NCBI GenBank assembly: GCA_030407085.1
Contig: CM059587.1
Span: forward strand, 69,099,001-69,163,000
Reading direction: 5' to 3'
Origin: Trichopria drosophilae
Taxonomy: Eukaryota; Arthropoda; Insecta; Hymenoptera; Diapriidae
DNA length: 64,000 nt
Made by a program: the position numbers and the translations under genes. Below, in pieces: positions 32,001-42,546 of this stretch. Under the pieces are notes generated by a model. That model saw only the letters and a program-made list of their open reading frames with translations, was not told where the DNA came from and did not search any database. Position 1 is the stretch's first letter. Each line of letters begins with the position of its first letter.

Positions 32001-34350
32001 CATTGAGTGACTTCTCGGAAACGGAACTCGCGGACGCGTTAAATACGATCCGAGTCTTGGTGGTCGTGCTTGACGTTTTCACGACCGGATGATGCGGGAG
32101 AAAAACCACAGGAGCGCCTTCTGGTCGCGCAGGCGCCACCTGCATGTGACCGAGTGATTCATACTCGTTCATAAACTCATTGTAGACTATGCGTTCCTCT
32201 GGACGGCCCATTAAACGCCGTTCAATGGAATGTAAACATTTTAGCGCGCGACGATACGTATCACCGAGAGCAGTGGACGGCGTATCGCGCAGCGGTAGGC
32301 GGACTACATAGCGACCATCAGGAGCACGTGAATGGGTCTCCGAGAAGTGACGCTCGCATCGTGCGTCCTCTTCACTAAGCGGATGCCCGATTTTGATTTC
32401 CTCCATCTCCCAAAACCGGGTAAGGGCGGTATTAAGGTCATCAATATTAGCGTGCAAGTGATGCACTTGGATGGAGGTTGATTCGGATGCCGCTGTTCGA
32501 GTGTTTGTCGAACCCGAAAGTACCCAACCAAAAATAGTGTTGAACGCGACCGGCTCGTCACGACGCCCACGTATAATTCCGTCACGTAGCGTGTAAGCGT
32601 ATATGTCCGCGCCAATGATTAAGTGAATGGGCGTCTCGTCAGTAGGGCTCCCATCAGCAAACTTAAGACCCTTGAGGTGAGGCCATTGCGATAACGGAAA
32701 GCGGAATTTAGGCGTGTAGGACGTCAAATTATCAATGACGAATGAGTCGGTCGATAATGCAACTTCGGAGTTGTCAATCGCGCTGACCGAGATTGGCAAA
32801 ATCTGGCTAACGTTCGAAAGGGTTTTTTGACCGATTCCACTAATTTGCATAGACGTCGAATATAATTTAGAGCGTAATTCGTTCGCAGCGGTTCGCGAGA
32901 GAAACGTATGCGTGGAACCAGGGTCGAGTAACGCTCGGAGTTTGACGACTCTTTGCGAGCCAGCAGTGACCAGCACCCACGCAGTCGACAAGATAATGTT
33001 ACCTGACATCTGAGGTATGCCTAGATGCGATTGGACGAGGTTAACGTCAATTTCTGCGGTTCCCGTATTCAACATAGGTGCTGCGTGTGTGTTAGTCTGC
33101 TTTCGTGGCTGCGAATGTAAAAGTGAGTGATGTCGCTTGTGACATTGAGTGCAAGTGCGTTCACTTTTACAGCGATCGATGCTATGGAACACCGATAGAC
33201 AGTTTGAACATAGTTTGTTTTGTTTAACGCAGTCCCAGCGTTGGGACACGGTTTTGCTATTAAATTGACCGCATTTATATATAGGATGTACATCTTCGCA
33301 CAAAATACATTTTCCAGTTCCTTTCGCGCTCGTATGGTGACTGGTGGTTTTAGAAGCAAGGTTAGCTTTTGTTTGGAGTGGAGATTTTAGCGAACGACCA
33401 ACTTTGTTATTGACCTTCGCGGCTTCAAGAGATCGAACCTTTAGTTTTAAGAACTTGATCATCTGAGAATAAGTCGCGTAATCTTCACCCTCCAACGAGA
33501 ACTCCCACGCCTCGCGTGTATCAGAATCAAGTCGTTGACTAATTAAGTGTACTAGCACGTCGTCGCTCACGGGGCGACCAAGTTGAATCAAAGCGTCGAC
33601 TGACTCTTGTACAGAATCGAGTAGATTACGTAAATCGGCGGAAGGCCCTTCGCGAGAAATTGCTTTTAATGAAAATAATTTATCTAATAATAACGTTAAT
33701 AGGCGGCGTTTATTTTCATAGCGTTCCGTGATCACTTTCCACGCGTTATCAAAATTGTCAGCGCTGATCGGAATGTTTTTAATTAAAGCAGCGGCTTCGC
33801 CTTCTAAACTAGACTTCAGATAATACAGCCGCTGAAAAGCGTCGAAGGAATCATCGTTGATAATGAGCGCTGTAAAGTGATCACGGAATTCTATCCAATT
33901 GAGAAAATTACCGGAAAATTGAGGCAATTTTAATTTTGGTACTTGCGACCTACGGCGAATACAATCATGTATTACAGCTGGAGCGGCGGTGACAGTTGTC
34001 GACGAAGTTGAAGACGATGGCGTTGACATGGTGATGACAGCGGAGAAACCAGCACAAGTGTCTGCAAATATCTCTTCAGCAGTCCCGATGAAGTCATCCA
34101 TAAAATATTCAGTGGCTGCACATTCCTTATCTGCTTTGTATGGGACCATGCTCACATGGCGAGCGCTGATCTTCTCCCATACTGATTGAATCAATGTTAA
34201 ACGGGATCGTGCTCGTTCCAGTGACAGCTCTCGGTCATCTAGCAATTTGACCGCGCGACGAATTGTCGCAAATGCATCATGCTGAAGACTCACGAGCTGT
34301 GAAAACTCAAAGTATTCAGGAGAAACATCAGCACTCCTGGTGATCGGCAT
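29092..34350 (-). CDS. gag-pol: BEL/Pao Gag-Pol polyprotein
   Basis: 1752 codons, within the usual range for BEL/Pao. Gag region (DUF1759-like) at ~130-300 with KLKLPQFSGNFLNWIEFRD. Cys/His zinc knuckles at ~350-410 (CILCEDVHPIYKC, CSNCLSVFHSIDRC, CTQCHKRHHSLLH). Aspartic protease LLDPGSTHTFLS with Asp at 476. Reverse transcriptase ~690-960 with FVDDILFG, catalytic Asp pair at 891-892. RNase H starts ~1060 (HGFSDASMKAYAAV). Integrase zinc finger ~1390-1430, then D ~1454 (CGVDYAGPV), D ~1518 (HSDCGTTFQG) and E ~1569 (GGLWEAGVRSMKRH). A DUF5641-type tail near 1650-1740 (GQMVLLRNDNLPPAKWDLAR). It would assemble particles, copy the RNA to DNA in the cytoplasm and integrate it in the nucleus. No stop or frameshift found. 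The start ATG lies about 710 bases inside the 5' LTR. Confidence 0.96.
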   Translation of the reverse strand: MPITRSADVSPEYFEFSQLVSLQHDAFATIRRAVKLLDDRELSLERARSRLTLIQSVWEKISARHVSMVPYKADKECAATEYFMDDFIGTAEEIFADTCAGFSAVITMSTPSSSTSSTTVTAAPAVIHDCIRRRSQVPKLKLPQFSGNFLNWIEFRDHFTALIINDDSFDAFQRLYYLKSSLEGEAAALIKNIPISADNFDNAWKVITERYENKRRLLTLLLDKLFSLKAISREGPSADLRNLLDSVQESVDALIQLGRPVSDDVLVHLISQRLDSDTREAWEFSLEGEDYATYSQMIKFLKLKVRSLEAAKVNNKVGRSLKSPLQTKANLASKTTSHHTSAKGTGKCILCEDVHPIYKCGQFNSKTVSQRWDCVKQNKLCSNCLSVFHSIDRCKSERTCTQCHKRHHSLLHSQPRKQTNTHAAPMLNTGTAEIDVNLVQSHLGIPQMSGNIILSTAWVLVTAGSQRVVKLRALLDPGSTHTFLSRTAANELRSKLYSTSMQISGIGQKTLSNVSQILPISVSAIDNSEVALSTDSFVIDNLTSYTPKFRFPLSQWPHLKGLKFADGSPTDETPIHLIIGADIYAYTLRDGIIRGRRDEPVAFNTIFGWVLSGSTNTRTAASESTSIQVHHLHANIDDLNTALTRFWEMEEIKIGHPLSEEDARCERHFSETHSRAPDGRYVVRLPLRDTPSTALGDTYRRALKCLHSIERRLMGRPEERIVYNEFMNEYESLGHMQVAPARPEGAPVVFLPHHPVVKTSSTTTKTRIVFNASASSVSEKSLNDLLLTGPKLQADLPLLHIQWRTYKYVYSADMEKMYRQILVDPRDINLQRILWRQEPSDPVSEYQLLTVTYGTASAPFLALRVIQQLVSDEGDAFPRAKAMLDSHIFVDDILFGADSISNAIAIRDETIALLKKGHFSLRKWSSNSVDLLADIDPSNHGLSCDKTLQEDDNLKILGIVWRPAIDAYGITLNLSPPLKLTKRTILSQIARIFDPLGWLSPVIIVAKNLMQRLWFCQATWDASLPIDIQDVWINFYSDLPSLNEISIPRWLETSSSSQFELHGFSDASMKAYAAVVYVRTELPSGGIRVHLLTAKTRVAPIKQLSIPRLELCGAAILSRLIQRLRSVPTFAQCSIQCWTDSTIVLAWLQGQSKDWKTFVANRVAEIQTSLPDIPWRHVPGVDNPADLASRGMSASELVSSTLWWQGPAWLATSPINWPSVSPHLSEDAPLERRTIVHHADVPSNDTLRLFEQFSSWPRLCRVLAYCFRLTAQGKAIAMGPSRIAELDRVKTRIFALCQAAAFAQEVTLLAGSPKNENGCYYLLPDHPLPRSSPLRRLNPFLDADGLLRVGGRLSLSKLRYDAKFPVILPYGHIALLLTRQAHERCLHGDITLTLSTLRTQVWVLQARKQVKYMVAHCIPCARHLARVPNQLMGSMPPARLNRPIRAFVECGVDYAGPVRLRLASGRGWKSQPAYIALFVCMASRAIHLEVVTDYSSDAFLAAFQRFIARRGLPSVMHSDCGTTFQGADKEMKAAYHAAIKSEILRSRLVEDRVEWSFIPPHAPHFGGLWEAGVRSMKRHLKRVLEPHTPTYEELATLLCRVEACMNSRPLAPLHDDIESLDTLTPGHFLIGGPLLSAPAPLTADYSICRSARWRLYRQLLDYFWTRRSRDYVTSGQHRSKWMSVSTPIVVGQMVLLRNDNLPPAKWDLARVVECFPGQDGLTRVVKVKTATSVYTRPITKLAMLPIDLDDGP

Positions 34351-35062
34351 GATTGTGCCTGTGTTAGTTTCAAAATAGCGTGCGCGTAGAACTATCGCGG
34401 GACCTTATTTGTGATGACACGCGTGAATCCAAGCAAGTCCTCGAGCTCGGTGCAGTCCTCGCACGGGGAGAATCGAGACTGCGAGATTGTTGGTGTCACT
34501 TGCGGGGTGCACGGGAGGGGACTATTAAATCCAATTAAGAGTCTATGAGGCGTGACCAATACAACAACGGCTCACGCGTGGTTGATCGGATGCCGAAGCA
34601 TAAAAGCGCGTAAGGAGGGTATCCCGAGATTTCCACCTCCTCGTACTGACATCACAGAATGGTGACGTAGTGTCGCGGGAAAGCGCTTCTGCACTTGAAT
34701 GCGTGAGTTTTCGAGGCAACGGCGCCGGCGCACAAAATGGAGGTGGCGAAAGAAGACCGTCGATTTTCGAGCCGCCCGCCGTGACGTCACGTTGAGGCTG
34801 TGGCGACGAAAATACCGTTCGGAACGGCCGAAAACTGTCGATGATGACCGACGCGCTAAATGACGCTAATGATATGCGGGTCACGCGTTAAAAATTGCGC
34901 GCGAGCAAATTTGAACTTTGTATTCAACTTAAATTTGAATGCGCACTCCCGTATACACTGCAGTCCAATTAATCATTAATGTTTTTCAGAAAATCGTCCG
35001 TTTATTTTCTTTTGGTCCACTTTTCAGCACGGTACTTACGTGGATCCTGGCAGGATCGCCAA
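34351..35062 (-). promoter_or_regulatory. BEL/Pao 5' leader with probable primer-binding site
   Basis: The ~710-base untranslated leader separates the 5' LTR from the Gag start. Directly next to the LTR (35062 downward) the minus strand reads TTGGCGATCCTGCCAGGATC; TGG within two bases of the LTR is the expected tRNA pairing site. GATCCTGCCAGGATC is also a perfect palindrome around CTGCCAG except its centre. Frames on both strands inside the leader look incidental. Confidence 0.65.
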
Positions 35063-35787
35063 TGAAATTCGATGCATTAATCAACATAAGTGCGACTAAT
35101 TGCACGCTGGTCCGTTGGCCCGGATCCGGTAGGTGGGTATGGACTCAAATAAATGACTTGGTGCACTTTGAAACTTCCACTACTTTTATTCCACAGAGCG
35201 AAATACAATTTTGTTACACCTACGCTAGAATTAAGTATGACTAGCAGATGTAGGACGACCGGGTATCGAACTTTTATTTTATGTTGTCTTAGTCCGAGAG
35301 CATGCAATAATATTGCCGCCATCGACTCAATCACGAACCACGTGCGAAAATGTATAACCGCGAGGATTCCAAATTAATCTAGGCTTATCCGACAACCGAG
35401 GCACGATCCGGATAACAATTCTGCGGAATTATCTTAACTTCCGTACCAACATGTAATTGTTGTAAACATTAATTACAATTTTTCGCAAGCGTATAAGAGC
35501 GCGTGGAGAAAACACCTAGCGAGGCACGCGTAAAGGCGGATTCCTCCAAACAGAAGGAGTTCGTACCCGGGCCCTTTCAGGAACCCCCGAAAACCGGCGC
35601 CGCAGGTGGTCGTTATCTATAACTAATTTCGAAAGTGATCCGCGAAAATGCACAATCGCGATCGATAATGACACATCGATAAGCGAGCGAAGTGAATATT
35701 AGTTCGAGCTCCAAGAGCGCGAGCCGAGATGGCGCGACGATGTTGAAATTTGGGCGAGGCGTTGAATATAAACGACATCGCGCAACA
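35063..35787 (-). repeat. BEL/Pao 5' LTR (725 bp)
   Basis: Direct repeat of 28267-28991. On the minus strand it starts TGTTGCGCGATGTCG. It should carry the element's promoter and RNA processing signals. Plus-strand frames inside it are repeated exactly in the other LTR and are not genes. Confidence 0.95.
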
Positions 35788-35837
35788 ATCTTATTTAAAT
35801 CGTTTGCTTACGAATGTGATAAAATAAAAGTATCAGT

Positions 35838-35920
35838 TACAGCCTTGGTTGGAGTATTGCATCTTGCCTTTGGTGGTTGGATTTTTACAACTTGCCATTG
35901 TTGGTTGGATTATACGGGTG
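35838..35920 (+). repeat. Minisatellite of CTTGCCTTTG-n-TTGGTTGGATT units
   Basis: Roughly three ~30-bp units of the form (C)ATCTTGCCTTTGNNGGTTGGATT. The same unit recurs in the same orientation at 39663-39765. The two patches flank the broken transposase-like gene at 36067-38582. Confidence 0.7.
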
Positions 35921-36066
35921 ATTAAATTTAAAATGTATTTTTTGTGTCCAGGCAAAAAAATGGGAAAGAATTTATATATCAAAATTATGTTAATCAATTA
36001 ATTTTCGTGCTCACTTGTTCTGCTTAAATTAAAACTTTCAGCCGCCAGGAGTGCTCTGAAAAAATT

Positions 36067-38582
36067 TGACAGAAAAATTACGTGCGGATCCCATTCAATA
36101 CAAAAAATATTTGCAGAAACGGAGAAACGATTATCAAGACAGAAAGAGAAAAGGATTGATTAAATCTATCTGTGAAATGAGTAAAAATGAGAAAAAGTAT
36201 ACGCCAAAAATTGAATGAGCGGCAACGTAACTGTCGAAAAAAGAAACTGGATCAAACTAAGACATCGGAACAGCTAAAATCTTCATAGCAAAATTCTCAA
36301 AAACTTATGGGATTAAAAATAGCTAGGAAAAACAAAAGAGTTATGAATAGAAAAATTGAAAAATTGGAAAACGATAATCAACATTTGAAACAAGAAAAGC
36401 TAATACGCCCTTCAGGAATGTGCAGAAAACGTTTCGACAGATTGAAAGCCTCTTGTTCAAGTTTGCATAAAGATTATTGGCCGTTACCAATCAAACAGGT
36501 TGAAGAAACTTTACAAAAAGGTAGTAAGGAGGTAAAAAAACAGTTGCTTTATTCCATCGCTCTTCAAAATCAAATAAAACATAACTATATGTTGTGTTCG
36601 TCACGCGAGGAAACTGCGGCTAAAATTGTAGCCGGAAAAATAGTGAATAAATACCGGGTAATGAGAAATTTTCAAAGCTTGGTATCTCTTAGACGATACA
36701 ACTGGAAGGCACAAAAACCAGGCATCATTATAAAAAAGCAAGTCCGAAATGTGTCTAAAATTAATTTATTAAAATCGAAAATTCATCAGTTTTTTTGTAT
36801 CGATGAAATTACTATACAATCACCAAATAAGAAAGATTTGAAAACATTCAAACAGCAAAAAGAATTAAAAAGGTACTCCACAGATACATTTCCAAACTTG
36901 TATGAAAAGTTCAAGAACCTCTACAACAGTGAAATTTCATTTCCAACTTTTCTCAAATACAAACCTTTCTTTGTTACTCATTTGAAATGCAATGCAAGAA
37001 ATACGCGCGCTCGTGTGAAGAATATTAATATGCAATTGAAAATTGAAAAACTAAAGGAACTGAAATTAATTAATAGTAATAATTTGAGCGAGTTTATATC
37101 TGGACTTACGTGTAACAATGAACGTGTCGAAAAATTTATGCTCGGGCTACGTAACGAGTGCAAAAACAATAAATTTAGATTGAACGAATACGAGAAAGAC
37201 ACGTCAATTTATTACTTCAAATGGGTAAGAAATGAAGAAAAAAGAATCAATCAAAAGGGAGTGGAATATACTTTCAAAGCAATGACAAAACAACGAATCA
37301 TTGCCACGTATGAAGAAATTGTTAGTGGAACAATTAATGATATTCCAATGTACCTCGAACATTTGCAAAACATTTACAACCAATTTCAATATTCTACAAG
37401 AATTTAAAAAAAAACAAAAGTGGTACTAAATGCAGATTTTTTCAAGAATTACGCAACTAAGCACCATACCGAAATCCAAGCTCTACACTATGGAGGATCT
37501 CGAAAATTATTAACACTATATACAATCGTATATTATGAATTTGACACAAAATTAGGCAAAGTAAATGTTAGTTATTCCAAGCGGTATTCGGTCACTTGAA
37601 GCCATTATTTCAAAAATTTAAAGATTTTGGCATTAAAGTATTACACATTTTTACTGATGGGCCTACGGGTCAGTATAAGAATAAAACTTCATTTTTCTAT
37701 GTGATACACGTTGCTAAAGAGTTTGGTTTTGAAGTTGTTACTTGGAATTTTTGGGAATCTGGCCATGGTAAAGGACCAAGTGACGGTGTTGGGGCAACTA
37801 TCAAGATAAGAGGTGATAACAAAGTTTCTCAAGGAGTTGACATAATAGATGCCAAAAGTTTCATAGACGCAGTAAAGGGTGTCAACGTGGACTTGATAGA
37901 GAATACGACTGAGGATATAAATCTCGTAGAAAAACTAGCGCCCAAAAATTTGGCCGTAGCAAAAGACACCTTGAAAATTCATCAAATTATTTGGAAACGG
38001 GATGATGAGGACAATTTGTATCTCAGAAAACGCAGCTGCAATCACGACGAAGATTTATCTGCTTGTCCACTCTGTGATTTGAAAGTTTCGGTTTGCAATC
38101 CAGTTGGGAATAAGTTCACAAACATAGATAAAGAAAAACAATCGTCTGAGTCTAAAAAAGCTCTACCATCATCCACTTCGAGGACTTCGCAAAAGGAAAT
38201 TGGAGAAAAATTAGTTCGTTCTAAAAAACATATCCTTCGGGCATGGGATTGGATTGAACATTAGAGAATTTCCGCAATGGTACTTAGGCAAAATAGACAA
38301 CTTGGCAAGATTGGTAAAAACAAAAAAATTAGAGTAGGAAATTTGCTATCACGAGTTGATTCAAGGTCTAAGCATTTCAAATTATCTTCACCTCAAGATG
38401 AAATCGAAGAAATTTGTGAAGATGATATTATACGTAATATAAAGTCCCCCAAAGAATTGAAAAGACCCAAACACATTTATTCCATTAAAGAATTCGCAAA
38501 GATAGACATGATAAAATATATTTATTTTTCTCGTTTGCTAAAATTTTTTATTTCTGTTATGATATATTATATTGAGATTTAA
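36067..38582 (+). pseudogene. Broken transposase-like gene of an uncharacterised DDE-type family
   Basis: Pieces in order: 36067-36215, basic (LRADPIQYKKYLQKRRNDYQ); a shifted frame with KLNERQRNCRKKKLDQ, ending in a TAG; 36307-37407 (366 codons) with a Lys-rich coiled coil at its start (ENDNQHLKQEK); 37408-37600, read as LNADFFKNYATKHHTEIQAL and HYGGSRKLLTLYTIVYYEFD; 37596-38264 (222 codons) with HIFTDGPTGQYKNK and NFWESGHGKGPSDGVGA; then a stop and 38277-38582 in a shifted frame. At least four breaks. D in NADFF, D in FTDGP and E/H in ESGHGKG look like a DDE-type core, and I recall the same phrases in many unnamed insect proteins. I cannot give the superfamily. A TTTCAG just upstream (36043) could be a splice acceptor. 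Confidence 0.65.
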
Positions 38583-39204
38583 AATTAATAAACAAATGTA
38601 TTTTCCTTATGTTATTGTACTAATTAATGTTATGTTTAGTCAAAACGATATTTAGGAGTGTTATTTTAAACATTTATAAAAGGATCGTCCGTGGAGTTAC
38701 CTGTCACGGGTGTCCCCTGTCACTGGTGTCCCCTAATTTCCTTACATTTTCCTGCTCTTCAAACCTGTATCATTTATGATCAAAGGCTATAAAATTTATT
38801 ATTTCTTTGTGCCTGTACATATACTTATTTAAGTAAATACATAATTTAAACAGGCAAGAATTTATTTCAGGCAAAAGTAAAAGGAACCGCAAAGTGTTTT
38901 CCAATTTTTTCTTGACTTCTGACGTCTATGGAAAATCATACCAAGTAGAACATAAACTTTACTGATGAAATTTATGTTTTATTATATGTTAAGATTTAAA
39001 AACGATGTTTTTTGTGGTAAATGTGATTGTGTTTTAAACTATTACAAAATATTTGCTTCCATGTGCTTGACCACTATTATTTTCCTGCATCATACATGAT
39101 AGGCAACATAAAATAAATACTATAAGCCCCAAACTCCGACCTTGCCAAGTAAACATTCGTGGTAGCCAAAAATGACATTTTAAATTTAATCACACATAGG
39201 GTAA
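38583..39204. other. Spacer with a two-unit GTCACNGGTGTCCCCT repeat
   Basis: Apart from the doubled CTGTCAC(G/T)GGTGTCCCCT at 38701-38734 I see nothing. No TIR for the preceding gene was found here. Confidence 0.45.
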
Positions 39205-39500
39205 ATGGTACAGTAGTCGGCCAGTTAAGGCTATGATTTCAGTGAATTTGACTTTAAAGCGCAAATAAACAATAGGAAAAAATTTAACATAAGAAAATTT
39301 GTCTTAGGGGTTGTCCAATATTAGTATGCATACTTTATAATAACGAAAAAATAATTTTTAGGTATCAAAAAATTACATTCTAAAAAATTATCAAAATTGA
39401 CAGTAGTCGGCCATCTGAAATAATGTATTTGGTAAAATTAATTTCAAAAGTGCAATGAGTATTGTTTATTTTTTTGAACGAAAGAATATTGGTCTTGAGG
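39205..39500 (+). repeat. Two diverged tandem units starting ACAGTAGTCGGCCA
   Basis: Units begin at about 39210 and 39400. Both then run through a loosely matching stretch to GTCTT(A/G)(G/A)GGGTTGTC (about 39302 and 39492). The period is near 190 bases. Confidence 0.65.
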
Positions 39501-39540
39501 GTTGTCTTCAAATAAAACCGGAGTAATATTCACCAAATAG

Positions 39541-39661
39541 TAGTTTTCGATACAAGGGCGCATGCGTAAAGAACTTTACACGCACACACGTGTGCCGAAA
39601 TATTGTTTACGTACGGCTTTTTCGTGCGTAAAGTATAATCGAGTGCGTAAAGTTTACTTGG
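39541..39661 (-). repeat. Inverted copy of the 23146-23270 repeat
   Basis: Reads TAGTAGTTTTCGATACAAG, then AAAGAACTTTACACGCA, ACACGTGTGCCGAAATATTG and the TTTACG palindromes, the complement of the 23.1-kb copy. The two copies lie 16 kb apart and are not the ends of one element, because the neighbouring repeats are in the wrong relative order. Confidence 0.85.
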
Positions 39662-39662
39662 A

Positions 39663-39765
39663 TTTGACGATCTTGCCTTTGTTGGTTGGATTATACGATC
39701 TTACCTTTGCCGGTTGGATTATTGCATCTTGCCTTGGTTGGAATATTGCATCTTGTCTTTGTTCA
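39663..39765 (+). repeat. Minisatellite of CTTGCCTTTG-n-TTGGTTGGATT units
   Basis: About four units of 25-31 bp, matching the patch at 35838-35920. The first reads GATCTTGCCTTTGTTGG then TTGGATTATA. Confidence 0.8.
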
Positions 39766-39779
39766 ACTTTAACGTGTTT

Positions 39780-39990
39780 CAAGTCGTCCGCCATTTTGGA
39801 TTTACCATTTTGAATATTTAAAATATGACTTCCGATTCGTAATCAGCGACCCCAAAAACCCCCTTGTAATAATTTTTAGGCAAATTAGATCGATTTTCAA
39901 AAAAGTCGTCCGCCATATTGGATCCGACATTTTGAATTTTTAAAATCTTACTTCAAATTCGTAATCAGCAGACAAAAATCTGTAAAGAAC
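39780..39990 (-). repeat. Two inverted copies of the GATTACGAATC family
   Basis: AGTCGTCCGCCATTTTGG, CATTTTGAATATTTAAAAT and ATTCGTAATCAGCGACCCC appear once at ~39782-39858 and again, slightly diverged, at ~39906-39970. They are the complement of the units at 23.9-24.3 kb. Confidence 0.8.
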
Positions 39991-41062
39991 CATATCGTCT
40001 GATTTTTTTAACAATATTATTGAGTATAAATGTGAAATTGATGTACATTTTTTATTGGACATGGTCAACTTTGACCTCTCATATTTCGGAAACGGGGAAT
40101 ATGCTCACTTTGAAATTTTGCAGGAATTATTGGGTCATCATATGTAACCAATTGGCATAAAAAAAAGTTTCAATTTTCGAGGTACGAAAAAGAGGAATTT
40201 TTGGCATGGGGCTTACAGAGACTATTTGTGTAAAAGGGAGCCCCGACTGAAATTTTCCTAGGTATCATGTGGCGAATCATATGAGATTTTTAATATCTGT
40301 TTAATATCAAAGATGAACCAAGCGGTTTTTCATGTGGCATTTGATATTATTATTTATCGTAATAATATCTGAAATCGCATGAAATGCGTCTATTGGATAG
40401 TATGAAATATTAAAAATCTAAGTCATGAAACTGTTTTCCAGTTTTCAATTTTGCATTTCCACATAATTTACAACGTAGTAAATTTCTAAAACATTGCGAT
40501 GTCTTACCCCCACGTAATTTTCGATATGGGAAATTTAAACTTCACGAATACTTCGGTAGTAACTACAGAAGTTGAGTTATAGAGTTACACACTTACAATT
40601 ATATCTTTTGACAATCGTTCGTGTATATTCAAGAAGTTACAGATGTGTAACGTTCGGTAGAATTACGAGTTCCCAATGTCAATTTCTCGGTATTTCCGAA
40701 CGTCCGTAATTTCCAATTCACCATTCCAAATCACTATCCTCGTCCACACGGCGTATGTGAACAATAATTAATCCCGTTTGCTTGCGGAAATATACAACAT
40801 TCGTCCACCTGCCTAATTCCTCGTATAAGCCGGCAATGGAAAACTACGTTTCTGCCCATGTTCCACTGGATTAGTCTGAATTCGCATTCGTGCGAGCAAT
40901 TGATAGCACGTATGTAAATACAATTGTAATTTTATTTTATGCATATCTAGCTAGGATTCTCATTAAATTTATGCGTATGGAAGATTCAATTCAAATTTGT
41001 TTCCAGACATTAAATATATAGCCCTTCCGATGTAGATATTCTATTGTTTCCTATTAGAAAAT
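39991..41062. other. Spacer, nothing recognised
   Basis: About 1.1 kb with no supported gene. The stretch 40600-40900 has more balanced base composition and no repeat I recognise, so it may be unique host sequence. Confidence 0.45.
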
Positions 41063-41945
41063 TGTGTAAGTGTCAGGGGAGCCAGGGGGTGTACCGCTCA
41101 TCTAAGGAAAGTACCGCTTTTAATAAATGCATACATAATTCAGATTTGTTTAACGATTCAAATCGATTCTATAAAGCCCCAACAGTAAAAAAATCTTAAT
41201 GTTTAATAACGCTAAACGTGTTGAATTATAGAATTTAATAAATATCAACGATCCAACAGGATCTCCTGTTAATGTGGGTAATACCGCTCACTAATTTAAG
41301 TTATTAAACTTATTCTTATTTACTTAGAAACAATGTAGTGAAGATGTAATGAAGATGTAATGAAGAAATGTGAGTACAGGCAATGAAAATTGCACAGAAG
41401 AATGTATTCAAATTAATGATTCATAAATAATGACTCCCTAACCTATGAAATTCGATGATATTATAAATCAATTTGTTGTTAACTCACTTATGCACATTCA
41501 ATCTATATGATTAATTACAAGAAGTTCCATTTCAGATATCCATTATTTTAGTACTTTCTGTACATTTATTTGATTACAGATGCGCGCCGCATTGAAAAGT
41601 AATGAATAATTATAAATCAATGTTGTTTTTAGTAGTTTAACAAATACCATTTGATAATTAACAGTACTACGAGCCTATTTTTTCATATTTTTTCCCATTG
41701 GGTACTAGTAAAAAGATAGTAAACCGTATATTGTAAAGATCAATTCTTATCGTATTTATGTCAACTACGTTACAAAACGTTACAATTTTTTTAAATCAAC
41801 TTTTAGCAATAAACAATGTAAATTTTTTGTTGAAATTAGATTTTGACATAAAGTTCTTTAGTAAAAAAATATAAAAAATAATTTTAACTTAACGGTAGGT
41901 TGAGAAATATGAGCGGTACAATCCTCGCCGCCTCTACACTTACAC
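41063..41945. mobile_element. ~880-bp non-autonomous element with imperfect TIRs
   Basis: The left end contains TGTGTAAGTGTCAGG and GTGTACCGCTCAT; the right end ATGAGCGGTACAAT and TCTACACTTACAC. The ~38-base inverted repeats mismatch in the middle. A third ACCGCTCA lies inside at about 41283. No coding capacity. Confidence 0.65.
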
Positions 41946-42542
41946 CGAGAGAAATGTTTCTATATAGTTAACCCTCCTGTGCACAGACCCGAGTATATTC
42001 ATCCAAACTAAGATGTTTCTGTATGCGCCATGACGAGTATACTCTTCCAATCGCTTTTGTCTCTAGCATTTCACTGACATTACTTTAGACCATGAAATAA
42101 TTTTTATATGAAAGATTGAGGTCTGGAGATTAACGTATACAAGTTGTATTGTTTCATTTTAAATATTTATTAATTTTTATAAATAATTCAAAAAAATAAA
42201 AAATCTCATCAAATATACACTTCAGCGTTAGACGGTTTTCAAGAAAATCATCATATACTCAGGAAACTACTATCAAAAGATTAAGGAAACTACGATCATG
42301 AAAATTGATATCTGACGGTTTTTGGGGTCCCTAATTATGGATCTGAAGTTTTTTTCAAAATTGAAACTGGTGAATCCTGCCAGGATCAGATTAACACTTA
42401 TTGAATTATTGAATATTCAAAAAACGACTAGGATCGGCTGTACTTGACTTTTTCAAGTAGACACGGATAGAAATTTTTCAGAGGTACAAGTCTACATCGC
42501 CCTATAAAAAAAATATTACAAAATGCTTCCGTTACGTGTTCA
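41946..42542. other. Spacer with a weak member of the GATTACGAATC family
   Basis: At about 42310-42380 GGTTTTTGGGGTCCCTAATT and GGATCTGAAGT resemble the units at 23.9 kb. Nothing else recognised. Confidence 0.4.
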
Positions 42543-42546
42543 TTAA

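Larger units (their letters stand above)
28267..35787 (-). mobile_element. BEL/Pao LTR retrotransposon, apparently intact
   Basis: The 7521-bp element lies on the minus strand with two 725-bp LTRs (28267-28991 and 35063-35787) that look identical by eye, and a 5-bp duplication ATCTT (28262-28266 and 35788-35792). LTR ends on its own strand are TGTTGCG...TTTCA. A single uninterrupted Gag-Pol frame of 1752 codons has all expected catalytic motifs. No envelope-like gene is seen. Identical LTRs and an open frame point to very recent insertion and possible activity. Confidence 0.97.

Noticed and set aside
28267..35787. Endogenous retrovirus with an envelope gene
   Set aside because: The element has Gag-Pol only; no further frame lies between Pol and the 3' LTR, and domain order is that of BEL/Pao.
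23146..39661. One 16.5-kb transposon bounded by the inverted 125-bp repeats
   Set aside because: Neighbouring repeats are not mirrored at the two ends, and no shared target duplication was found.
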